Part shown: positions 8,144-15,029 of the stretch, one piece after another | Position numbering within the stretch: the stretch's first letter is position 1 | Layout of the letters: the number at the start of each line of letters is the position of its first letter | NCBI GenBank assembly: GCA_964362385.1 | Contig: CAYIEH010000013.1 | Location: forward strand, 1 to 16,427 | DNA: 16,427 bases | Direction of reading: 5' to 3' | Source: CAYIEH01 sp964362385 | Lineage (GTDB): Bacteria; Patescibacteriota; Minisyncoccia; UBA6257; UBA9933 | The notes under the pieces: model-generated | The model's input: only the letters and a program-made list of their open reading frames with translations | Databases searched by the model: none | What the model was told of the DNA's origin: nothing | Translations under genes and position numbers: made by a program

Positions 8144-8182
8144 ACTCGCCTAAGTTTTTGCTTCGCAAAAATTTTGGCGGGT
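8144..8182. repeat. Palindrome with CTCGCC...GCGGGT ends
   Basis: Arms 8144-8161 and 8165-8182 around a TTC loop form an imperfect 18-bp stem. Its ends, CTCGCC (8145-8150) and GCGGGT (8177-8182), equal those of the 37-bp unit inside the polymerase gene at 12314-12394, which suggests one repeat family. Confidence 0.65.
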
Positions 8183-8196
8183 AAAGGTTTGATAAT

Positions 8197-8228
8197 GAAA
8201 AATTCTACGCTTTCAGCTTGAATTTTTC
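8197..8228. repeat. Third small inverted repeat of the intergenic cluster
   Basis: GAAAAATTC (8197-8205) and GAATTTTTC (8220-8228) form a perfect 9-bp stem, 11 bp past the stop codon of the methyltransferase gene. On the minus strand the 3' arm itself ends in AT-rich sequence but no long T-run follows, so I do not call it a terminator. Confidence 0.55.
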
Positions 8229-8239
8229 AACCAAGCCCT

Positions 8240-8962
8240 TTATTTTCCCGCAACCGCGATTATGTTTTGAGAAAATATTCCTTTGCTTAAACCAGTTTCA
8301 ACCAAAAGATAAAATCGCAAACATAATTCAAAAAATTTCCATAAAATAAAACGTGCCAATGATTTTAAGCCGTGAATAATGGGATACGGACCGAAAACCG
8401 AAATATCTTTAAATCCCGACACCGCCAATAATTGCTTTATGCTGTCGGCGGTAAAACCGACTTCGTGGGTAAAATCGCCGTATCTCAACCGACCGCTTAA
8501 AATATTTTCAGCGTTCGGAATTTGAATAATTATTTTTCCGCCGGTTTTTATTGATTTAAAAACCGATTCCAGAATTCCCAAAATTTCATCCTTGGTAAAA
8601 TGCTCCAATATGTCCCTCATAAAAATAATGTCATAAACTTCGTTTTTATTTTTTATAAATTCTTTAATATCGGCTTTATTAACATTTTTTATCCCGAATT
8701 TTTTAGCTTCACTAATCTGCTCGGAACTAATGTCAATTCCTCCGGCATTTAAATATCCGATGGATTGGAGCCAATGAATAAATCCCCCGCTTCCGCAACC
8801 CAATTCCATAATCAAAGCTTGTTTATTTTGGGGAAGAAATTTCCTGAAATAAGCGTCCCAAAATAAAAATTGTTTCTTTATGTCCTCAATAGTCAATTTA
8901 CCATAAAGAAACTTGGTGTTTTTAGAAACGTATTTGTTATAAAATTGTTCTTTATAATTCAT
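8240..8962 (-). CDS. Class I SAM-dependent methyltransferase
   Basis: 240 residues, a complete Methyltransf_23-type protein. Motif I is MELGCGSGGF (52-61), followed by GGIDIS, then IIFMRDILEHFTKDE and FKSIKTGGKIIIQIPNAE. An amphipathic, aromatic C-terminal stretch (LARFILWKFFELCLRFYLL) may rest on the membrane. Family members of this shape in surface-glycan loci often methylate the growing glycan or its end sugar, but the substrate is not readable. It starts 1 nt past the stop of the decarboxylase fusion gene, which indicates co-transcription and probably translational coupling. The 190-bp gap after it, before the aminotransferase, is filled with palindromes. Confidence 0.88.
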   Translation of the reverse strand: MNYKEQFYNKYVSKNTKFLYGKLTIEDIKKQFLFWDAYFRKFLPQNKQALIMELGCGSGGFIHWLQSIGYLNAGGIDISSEQISEAKKFGIKNVNKADIKEFIKNKNEVYDIIFMRDILEHFTKDEILGILESVFKSIKTGGKIIIQIPNAENILSGRLRYGDFTHEVGFTADSIKQLLAVSGFKDISVFGPYPIIHGLKSLARFILWKFFELCLRFYLLVETGLSKGIFSQNIIAVAGK

Positions 8963-8963
8963 A

Positions 8964-10523
8964 TTATCTCGGTTTAAAAAGTTTTTTATCGGCCTTATTG
9001 ATGATTTTCTGAAAAGTCTCCCTTATTTTCCTTGTTTCCGTTGTCGATTCAATTGATAATAAATCAATATCTTTTTGAATATCTTTCAATTTTTGGAGAA
9101 AAGCGTCGTCCGTAATGTGAAAAGCGGATGATTTTTTAAAAATCAATTTGTAAATCGGCCAAATCAATTTAGCTTTTGTCTTTGCGGTTTCGACAAAATC
9201 CGCCGGATGCATAATGATTATAAAAGGCAGGTTTGAAAAAAAATTAAAAATCAAACTGGATAACGCGGCGTAAGTTGTCCTTACCGAAGTTACCAAGACA
9301 AAATTTTTGTCTTTATGCAACTGCCGCGCTTTAAGCGAACCTAAAAGCGGCAATAAATACTTATCCAGCGAACCTCCCACTCCAATTCTATGGACGCTGA
9401 AATTGTCTTCATGGTAAACTTTCGGCAAATTTTTATCCCAGCGGGTGGTAATGATATGAAAATGAAAATGTGGGGTTTCTTTTATCAATGACCTCAAATT
9501 TTCCTCCGCCTCATCCATAATTTCCAAGAACGGGTAATAAACCGTTGAAAAAACCAAAATATTGGTTTTATTTTTTAATTTTTCGGCAAAATAGTTTATT
9601 GTATGCGAAAGGCCTTCCTCCAATTTGATTTTCGGCTCCCGATTGAGTTTTTCTTTTGCCAAAGAAATGTCCGGTTTTCTTTTCTTGGGGTCGTTTTTGG
9701 GAAGCGGCTGGTAAATTATCTTGCTTTTGGAAGAGGTTAATTTGATGATTTTCCCCGCCAATTCCTTAATTGTAAATTCTCGGGGATTTCCGAGATTTAC
9801 CGGTCCCGTAAAATTTTCCGCAGCCATCATCTTTACCATTCCCGAAATCAAATCATCTATGTATTGAAAGCTTCTGGTTTGCTTTCCACTGCCGTAAATC
9901 GTTAAATCTTCGCCTTTTAACGCCTGAATAATAAAGCCTGAAACAACCCTGCCGTCATTCAAAGCCATCTTGGGACCATAAGTGTTGAAAATTCTTACTA
10001 TTTTAATGTCAACATGATATTCGCGATAATAATCATAAAACAAAGTTTCAGCCGCGCGCTTCCCTTCATCATAGCAAGCCCGCGGGCTAATCGGGTCAAC
10101 ATTGCCCCAATAACTTTCTTTTTGGGGATGTTCTAAAGGATCGCCGTAAATTTCAGAAGTTGATGCCAAAAGAATTCTAGCGCCGGTTTTTTTGGCCAAT
10201 TCAAGCATATTTAAACTGCCCAAAAAATTAGTCTTAATGGTGTAAACCGGGTCAAACTGATAACTTATGGGAGAAGCCGGACAAGCCAAATGATAAATTT
10301 CATCAACCTCCGAATAAAACGGTTGGGTAACGTCGTGTTTAATAAATTTAAAATCCGGATTTTTGAATAAACGGCTGATATTTTCCAATAAACCGCTGTA
10401 TAAATTATCCAAACAAATAACTTCATTGCCGCTGTTAAGCAGATATTCACAAAGGTGCGAACCGATAAAGCCCGCCCCTCCAGTAACCAAAATTTTCTTT
10501 TTTTTATTTAAAACATTAAACAT
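8964..10523 (-). CDS. UDP-glucuronate decarboxylase fused to a GT4-like N-terminal domain
   Basis: 519 residues. Residues 1-317 are a complete UDP-glucuronic acid decarboxylase (UDP-xylose synthase, NAD-dependent SDR): TGGAGFIGSHL (14-24) binds NAD, HLACPASP (78-85) and STSEIYGDP (121-129) are typical, Y151-x3-K155 is the catalytic pair, and NTYGPKMALNDGRVV follows. It turns UDP-glucuronate into UDP-xylose. Residues about 318-519 form a second domain (NILVFSTVYYPFLE..., FHFHIITTRWD, FVLVTSVRTTYAA, FIIIMHPADFVETAK) resembling the acceptor-binding N-terminal half of a GT4 glycosyltransferase; the donor-binding half with EX7E is absent. The fusion is seamless, with no internal frameshift seen. 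The domain could position the decarboxylase on an acceptor or be a relic of a truncated neighbour. The gene lies 6 nt from the TPR gene upstream and 1 nt from the methyltransferase downstream. Confidence 0.87.
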   Translation of the reverse strand: MFNVLNKKKKILVTGGAGFIGSHLCEYLLNSGNEVICLDNLYSGLLENISRLFKNPDFKFIKHDVTQPFYSEVDEIYHLACPASPISYQFDPVYTIKTNFLGSLNMLELAKKTGARILLASTSEIYGDPLEHPQKESYWGNVDPISPRACYDEGKRAAETLFYDYYREYHVDIKIVRIFNTYGPKMALNDGRVVSGFIIQALKGEDLTIYGSGKQTRSFQYIDDLISGMVKMMAAENFTGPVNLGNPREFTIKELAGKIIKLTSSKSKIIYQPLPKNDPKKRKPDISLAKEKLNREPKIKLEEGLSHTINYFAEKLKNKTNILVFSTVYYPFLEIMDEAEENLRSLIKETPHFHFHIITTRWDKNLPKVYHEDNFSVHRIGVGGSLDKYLLPLLGSLKARQLHKDKNFVLVTSVRTTYAALSSLIFNFFSNLPFIIIMHPADFVETAKTKAKLIWPIYKLIFKKSSAFHITDDAFLQKLKDIQKDIDLLSIESTTETRKIRETFQKIINKADKKLFKPR

Positions 10524-10529
10524 GAACTT

Positions 10530-11141
10530 TTATTTAATTTTATCAATCAAATCTCTCGTGCTTTTATCATCTGGCCAATTTTTAAGAATAATTTCTCCGA
10601 CTTCGCGGGCCTTGCTTTGGTCATCAAGATTCACAGAATAAAGGTCAAAAAGCCCTTTCAAAAAAATCAATCGCTTGGGGCTATATTCCAAACCTTCCTG
10701 AAAAATATTTACAGCCTTGTCATAATAAACTTTATCCTTGAATTTAATCGCCGCAATCTTATAAATTGAACCGAGCGTGTACAAATTCTGGTTAAAGCTG
10801 AATCCCTTTTCCACTTGTAAGATCGGCGCCATCCGATTCTCTGCTTGTTTTGCCAAAACATCAATTACGGTTCTATCGGTTTGTTGATTTATTATATTAA
10901 TTAAAATCCCCAAATAATATGAAGTTATTTCGTCCTGGCCGATCGGAGAATAAAAATCCAAAACAGGGTCAAATAAATCATTTAAATCGCCGACGGAATG
11001 GACTTTGCCGTTCTGAAGATTTAAGATGGCGTCTATGTGCATTTGTGACTTGCGCAACGGCAAATAAGCGCCGAAATAAATCGCCGCAGCAACGATAATG
11101 GAAACGGAGAATGCAATAATTTGTTTTAATAAATCGTTCAT
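10530..11141 (-). CDS. Membrane-anchored TPR-like protein, partner of the adjacent polymerase
   Basis: 203 residues. One membrane segment near residues 5-27 (QIIAFSVSIIVAAAIYFGAYL) is followed by helical-pair repeats. The clearest TPR-like unit is near residues 139-172 (YYDKAVNIFQEGLEYSPKRL). The order of features matches the C-terminal part of the 804-residue polymerase encoded just upstream: LNDLFDPVLDFYSPIGQDEI here lines up with LLSFNKALMASTPYIDDI there. It therefore looks like the TPR half of a Wzy-TPR protein encoded as a separate gene, 18 nt after the polymerase half. Likely role: a scaffold for the polymerase or ligase at the outer face of the membrane. Confidence 0.78.
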   Translation of the reverse strand: MNDLLKQIIAFSVSIIVAAAIYFGAYLPLRKSQMHIDAILNLQNGKVHSVGDLNDLFDPVLDFYSPIGQDEITSYYLGILINIINQQTDRTVIDVLAKQAENRMAPILQVEKGFSFNQNLYTLGSIYKIAAIKFKDKVYYDKAVNIFQEGLEYSPKRLIFLKGLFDLYSVNLDDQSKAREVGEIILKNWPDDKSTRDLIDKIK

Positions 11142-11159
11142 ATTTTTGCTTGCCGATGA

Positions 11160-12575
11160 TTATATTTTTGCTTTTTTAAATATCCAATTTGCGAATGCCA
11201 AAAACAGAAAAATATTTATATATATCGGCAAAACATCAAACAATACCAACCCTTGTATCAAATAAGCAATCGGCAAAGCAAAAAGCAACGCATTGCCGAC
11301 TAACGACCTATGACCTACGACTAACGACTTTTGCTTATCATTATTTTGTTGTAAGTTGCCCGTTGTCGGTCGTTTGTTAAATTTGAATAATTGCCAAAAA
11401 TAAACTCCGAATATCCCCAAAAAACTGACTAAGCCCAACAGCCCCGTCATTACTAAATAGTCAAAAAATATATTATGCGCCCGGTCATACCAGGTTGTAA
11501 AATAAGGATCGTAATACTTTTCAAAAGCAACAGTGAAATTTTCAGGTCCCCATCCCAAAATCGGCCGTTCTTTAAAAGCTTTAATTGATTCTTTCCAAAG
11601 CAATAATCTTGTTTGGAAATTTTCGGTTTTAAAATCAACGTCTAAAATTCTGTTTCCGCCTGATTCCGCCGGACAAAACGGCGCTATATTTATGGAGCGT
11701 CGGAAATGAAATCCCAAAAAGCCCAAAACAATCAGTAAAATTGCCGTTACCAAAACAATGTTTTTGATTTTCCCTTTTGATAATAAAAAGAAAAGATAAA
11801 AAAGTCCGAAAATAATCGCTACTCCCAAACCCAATAAAGCTCCTCTGGTTTGAGTCAGAAGCAAAAAGATGAAAAATAACACTATTAGACTGAGCCATAA
11901 CCATTTTTTCCTCCTTGATATTTCTTCATTGGCTAAATACGCGGCGTAAAATATCGCAAAAATCAGATATGTTCCGGTATAAGCCGGATTACCCAATGAA
12001 CCGGCAAATCTTGTGCATAAATTAGAACCGACGAAATTGCCGATTTCCATGGCAGCGGCAATGCCGTAAAGAATAACTAAAACCGCTGTCCAAAACGAAA
12101 CAACAAACATTTTTCTCCATGATTTTTCATCTTTAAAAGTCAGCCCAAGAAGAATAAAAAAAATAAACAGATGAATCATCTGAAAACCGCCTTCGCCCCG
12201 TTCAAAATTAGACCAAAAAGAAGCCGCTGGATTAACGCCGAAAAATCCCGCCAAAACGAAAATTAATGTAAATAACGCTACCACAAGAACCAACGGCTGT
12301 TGCCATAAAGTCGTAAGTCGCTCGCCTCGCTGAATCCTTTGCGAAGCGGGTAAGTCGCTCGCCTCGCTGAATCCTTTGCGAAGCGGGTAAGTCGTAAGTT
12401 TATTATTTGTGGCCCAATGCCAAACAAAAAACACCAACGCCAAATCAATAATTGTTCTGAAAAAAACATACTTCCCCACAATAAATGGAAAAATCGTGCC
12501 CTGATAAACAAGTACCACGCTAAATGGCGCTAAATAAAGAAAAAATTTTGAAATTTTCAATAAATTATTGGTCAT
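11160..12575 (-). CDS. O-antigen ligase / polymerase (Wzy_C family), without TPR tail
   Basis: 471 residues with about ten to eleven hydrophobic segments. The family signature lies in the large loop: FQTRLLLWKESIKAF, then ILGWGPENFTVAFEKYY, then RAHNIFFDYLVMTGLLG; the Arg and the RAHN His are the usual conserved positions. Family members polymerise glycan repeats or ligate them onto a carrier at the outer face of the membrane. It is a paralogue of the next gene upstream (spacing 3 nt), with the same GWG-x-ENF and HN-x6-Y-x2-TG-x-LGL pattern, but stops after the last membrane segment. Two loops carry extra residues from repeat DNA: residues 61-87 between membrane segments 2 and 3, and residues about 400-427. 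Both keep the frame. Confidence 0.88.
   Translation of the reverse strand: MTNNLLKISKFFLYLAPFSVVLVYQGTIFPFIVGKYVFFRTIIDLALVFFVWHWATNNKLTTYPLRKGFSEASDLPASQRIQRGERLTTLWQQPLVLVVALFTLIFVLAGFFGVNPAASFWSNFERGEGGFQMIHLFIFFILLGLTFKDEKSWRKMFVVSFWTAVLVILYGIAAAMEIGNFVGSNLCTRFAGSLGNPAYTGTYLIFAIFYAAYLANEEISRRKKWLWLSLIVLFFIFLLLTQTRGALLGLGVAIIFGLFYLFFLLSKGKIKNIVLVTAILLIVLGFLGFHFRRSINIAPFCPAESGGNRILDVDFKTENFQTRLLLWKESIKAFKERPILGWGPENFTVAFEKYYDPYFTTWYDRAHNIFFDYLVMTGLLGLVSFLGIFGVYFWQLFKFNKRPTTGNLQQNNDKQKSLVVGHRSLVGNALLFALPIAYLIQGLVLFDVLPIYINIFLFLAFANWIFKKAKI
11298..11378. repeat. Inverted pair of heptamer arrays inside the polymerase gene
   Basis: GAC recurs at 11298, 11305, 11312, 11319 and 11326, exactly every 7 bp. 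After a short spacer GTT/GTC recurs at 11348, 11355, 11362, 11369 and 11376, again exactly every 7 bp and in the opposite sense. The segment encodes residues about 400-427 (RPTTGNLQQNND, KSLVVGHRSLVG), a loop that the paralogue lacks. The design is that of the GxxExxY elements, but with no ORF between the arrays. Confidence 0.75.
12314..12394. repeat. Two exact 37-bp tandem repeats plus heptamer, in frame in the polymerase gene
   Basis: Copies at 12314-12350 and 12351-12387 are identical; a third start, TAAGTCG, follows at 12388-12394, and AAAGTCG precedes at 12307-12313. Two copies plus the heptamer make 81 bp, exactly 27 codons (residues 61-87). Since 37 is not divisible by three, the two copies are read in different frames and both are open. 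Removing 81 bp rejoins NNKL to TTLWQQ and gives a short loop like the paralogue's. Confidence 0.85.
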
Positions 12576-12578
12576 CAG

Positions 12579-14993
12579 TTATAAGTTAATTCCCAATTCC
12601 TGCAAGACCGGTTCAAGGTCAGGATACATCGGCAAAGATTTCAAATTAACCGATTTATTTACTTCCAAAAATATCTGACGAGATTGTTCATAGTTTTTGT
12701 CGAAATAATAAGCAATTGCCAATTTCAACAAAACCTCATCTCTAAGAATAGCCGGGCTTGTAAATTTTTTATCAAGAAAACCCATCGCCGCCTTATAATA
12801 TGTAATGGCCTTTTTATAATCATGGTCAAGATCTCCGACATAATTCCCTAAAACGACAAGTTCCTCAATTTTTTGAGGGCCTCTGCCTAATCGTTCCGCT
12901 TCAGCCAATTCCGAGGCGCCTTTCTTGGCATCCCCAAAACCGTAAGCCGCCAAGGCAAAATAGAAATGAGGTTCGGCTGAATTCGGGCTTGTGTTAACCG
13001 CCTCTTCAAACGTCTTATATGCTCCGGCAATGTCGCCCTTTAATAATCTAACCTTCCCTAAAACGTAAAGGGTTTGTTGGCGTTTCGGGCTTAATTCTAA
13101 TGCCTTAAGCGCCGAATCTTCGGATTCTTTAAGATAGTCCGGGTTAAACCCGTAAAAAACATTTTCAAATTCACTCAAGGTCAAATAATTTAAAAATCCC
13201 AAAGGATGACGTTCGATCACTAATCTCAAATGACCGGCTAATTTGTCTTGTAAATCCTCTAAGCCCGGGTAGTTGATACCCTGTTGATAAGCTTGTTTTA
13301 TGGTGTTGGCAAAATTTCTTCTAATATCGTCAATGTAAGGCGTTGAGGCCATAAGCGCCTTATTAAAAGAAAGCAAAGAGCTTTCAGTCAGCTGATTCAA
13401 AAAATAATTCACTCCCCAATATTCGTAATTAGCGCCTTTAAATATCTGATAATTGTAATAGATGGGAACCAACGCCGTCAATAATAAAACTCCCGTGATT
13501 GCCTTTTGAATTATTAAGTTATTGTGATTAGTTATTGTGTTATTGGTTATTAAGTTATTAGGTTTATTTAATAACTTATTAACAGAATAACTATTATCTA
13601 TAAATGCTAAAATAATAAAAAACATCAAATACGTTCCGATTGTGTCAAAAATAAATACGTTCTGAACGAAATAAGAGATTAGCAAGGCGGAAATTAATGG
13701 AAATTCGTAGAAGTTCGCGGAATTTTTTTTGTTTTTAATTAAAATATAAAACGCCGCGATAAAAATCCCGAGATAAGCTGCCAATCCCAAGATGCCCGTA
13801 GTTGTCAGATATTCCAAAACAACATTATGCGGTTTATCCCAATATGTGCCACTCGCATTTCGGGTTAAAAGCCGAGGATCATAGTGTCTATCAAAAGGAA
13901 TGCGGAAATTTTCAAACCCCCAGCCAAGCAACGGCTTTTCTTTAAACGCATTCCAGCTCAATTGCCAAGTAGTCAACCGGCCGGCGACAGAATCTTCCTG
14001 AAAAGAAAAGTTGGCAATCCGTTTAAAACCGGGAATTTTTTGCCAGAATGAAGAATTTTTAGTTATTGCCAATAATCCGGCGAATAAAACCAGTAAAATC
14101 AGTAAAACCGCCGATGCTTTCCGCAAATTAAATCCGGATTCCAAATTCTGATTTTTTACCCCGTTAGAAATAACCAGCCCCAAAGGCCTTTCGGGCGCGG
14201 CAACGCAGACGTGATTTCTAACGGGGTTTACGGCGAAATATATTAATAAAAATAAAATACCCGCAAACAATCCGACCATCACTCCCAATGTTTGCGAAAG
14301 AAAAATCGCGACTAAAATTAAAATTATTCCTAATACCAAAAACCAATTTTTATATCCGCGTTGGTCCGTGTTTATATCCGCATTAATCCGCGTTTTTCGC
14401 GAAGCGAAAAGATAAATTCCGATAAAAAAATTAAACAGCAGATAGCCGGCCATAAAAGCCGAATTACTGAAAGTGGAACCGATCCTTTCCGGAATGACGG
14501 GGTAAATAATATGAAGCCATGGATTTGCGCCGTTTGGAAAAACGATAAATTTTTGGGAAATTCCTATTAAAGAAACCGCAACCGCAGTCCAAAAACTTAA
14601 AAACCATAATTTCTTCCAATCTGTTCCGTTTTTCAAAGACGAAATAACGAGATACAAGACAAAAAAATGCCAAAGCGCCACTACTCCTAAACTTCTGGAT
14701 TCGTCAGACCATAAACCCGTACGCCAATCAGGCCCGAAAATCGCCGAAAGGGTGACCACAAACATAAAAATGCCCAAAGCTATTGTTAACAGCGTCAACT
14801 TCGGCCTAAATTTTTTATCAAAAATAGCCAGCCCAATCCATAAAACAAAAATAATTTCCGCCAGAATCTGAAAAACAACTGTCTTACTCAGCTGAAAAGG
14901 CATTATTATTGTCGGGAAATAAACCAAGGGAATAGTGATAATAAGCGCGTATATCAAGTATTGAATTGTTCTGACGATAGTTTGTGAAGACAT
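12579..14993 (-). CDS. O-antigen ligase / polymerase (Wzy_C) fused to TPR repeats
   Basis: 804 residues. Residues 1-465 carry about eleven membrane segments and the Wzy_C loop (LTTWQLSWNAF, LLGWGFENFRIPFDRHYD at 355-372, KPHNVVLEYLTTTGILGL at 387-404). After a linker comes another membrane segment (about 495-515), and residues about 540-804 are helical TPR repeats, e.g. SALKALELSPKRQQTLYVLG and AYKTFEEAVNTSPNSAEPHF, the classic spacing of TPR units. Such fusions are common in polymerases and ligases of surface glycans; the TPR part should face outside and hold partners or the acceptor. Three stretches come from repeat DNA and are absent in the paralogue: residues 201-214, 256-281 and about 467-497, all in loops or the linker. 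It is the first gene of the long minus-strand run, 10 bp from element B. Confidence 0.9.
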   Translation of the reverse strand: MSSQTIVRTIQYLIYALIITIPLVYFPTIIMPFQLSKTVVFQILAEIIFVLWIGLAIFDKKFRPKLTLLTIALGIFMFVVTLSAIFGPDWRTGLWSDESRSLGVVALWHFFVLYLVISSLKNGTDWKKLWFLSFWTAVAVSLIGISQKFIVFPNGANPWLHIIYPVIPERIGSTFSNSAFMAGYLLFNFFIGIYLFASRKTRINADINTDQRGYKNWFLVLGIILILVAIFLSQTLGVMVGLFAGILFLLIYFAVNPVRNHVCVAAPERPLGLVISNGVKNQNLESGFNLRKASAVLLILLVLFAGLLAITKNSSFWQKIPGFKRIANFSFQEDSVAGRLTTWQLSWNAFKEKPLLGWGFENFRIPFDRHYDPRLLTRNASGTYWDKPHNVVLEYLTTTGILGLAAYLGIFIAAFYILIKNKKNSANFYEFPLISALLISYFVQNVFIFDTIGTYLMFFIILAFIDNSYSVNKLLNKPNNLITNNTITNHNNLIIQKAITGVLLLTALVPIYYNYQIFKGANYEYWGVNYFLNQLTESSLLSFNKALMASTPYIDDIRRNFANTIKQAYQQGINYPGLEDLQDKLAGHLRLVIERHPLGFLNYLTLSEFENVFYGFNPDYLKESEDSALKALELSPKRQQTLYVLGKVRLLKGDIAGAYKTFEEAVNTSPNSAEPHFYFALAAYGFGDAKKGASELAEAERLGRGPQKIEELVVLGNYVGDLDHDYKKAITYYKAAMGFLDKKFTSPAILRDEVLLKLAIAYYFDKNYEQSRQIFLEVNKSVNLKSLPMYPDLEPVLQELGINL
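13518..13591. repeat. Inverted arrays of GTTATT / AATAAC inside the polymerase gene
   Basis: GTTATT starts at 13518, 13531, 13539, 13546 and 13554 (with GTGATT at 13524), a period of 6-8 bp. The inverse AATAAC/ATTAAC/AATAAC starts at 13570, 13578 and 13586, an exact 8-bp period. It encodes the Asn-rich linker (residues about 467-492) between the polymerase and TPR parts. Confidence 0.65.
14158..14227. repeat. 70-bp palindromic element in frame in the polymerase gene
   Basis: Perfect 14-bp inverted ends ACCCCGTTAGAAAT (14158-14171) and its inverse (14214-14227) enclose a second palindrome at 14177-14196 centred on AAAGGCCTTT (14182-14191). It encodes residues 256-281, with NPVRN from one arm and SNGVKN from the other, in a loop absent from the paralogue. 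I recall similar 'NPVRN...SNGVKN' insertions in other uncultured-bacterium proteins. Confidence 0.8.
14351..14394. repeat. Iteron cluster (2 x 22 bp) in frame in the polymerase gene
   Basis: 14351-14372 and 14373-14394 are 22-bp tandem copies differing at four places. Inside, TCCG recurs at 14355, 14365, 14377 and 14387. Read on the minus strand, 14382-14396 matches the left end of the free-standing GxxExxY element (14999-15013) at 14 of 15 bases. It encodes RINADINTDQRG in a loop between membrane segments. Confidence 0.75.
14394..14410. repeat. Short hairpin beside the iteron cluster
   Basis: TTTTCGC (14394-14400) and GCGAAAA (14404-14410) form a perfect 7-bp stem with a GAA loop, directly next to the iteron cluster and within the coding region (FASRK). 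It may be part of the same insertion. Confidence 0.4.
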
Positions 14994-15029
14994 TGTTTAA
15001 AACGCTGATTAATACTGATTTTAACGGAT

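Noticed and set aside
8197..8228. Terminator after the methyltransferase gene
   Set aside because: The stem is AT-rich and no T-run follows on the minus strand, so intrinsic termination is not supported.
12314..12394. Tandem 37-bp repeats as a mini CRISPR array
   Set aside because: The copies are directly abutting with no spacers, sit inside a coding region, and no cas gene is present.
11160..12575. Segment CPAESGGNRILDVDF (about residues 301-315) as a further repeat insertion
   Set aside because: Its DNA has a few similar GC-rich words, but NRILD followed by TRLLLW is natural for Wzy_C proteins, and no clear inverted or periodic structure was found.
10530..12575. The small TPR gene and the 471-residue polymerase as one gene broken by a frameshift
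   Set aside because: The polymerase ends after its last membrane segment, 18 nt separate the genes, and the TPR protein starts with ATG and its own membrane anchor; a true split is the simpler reading.
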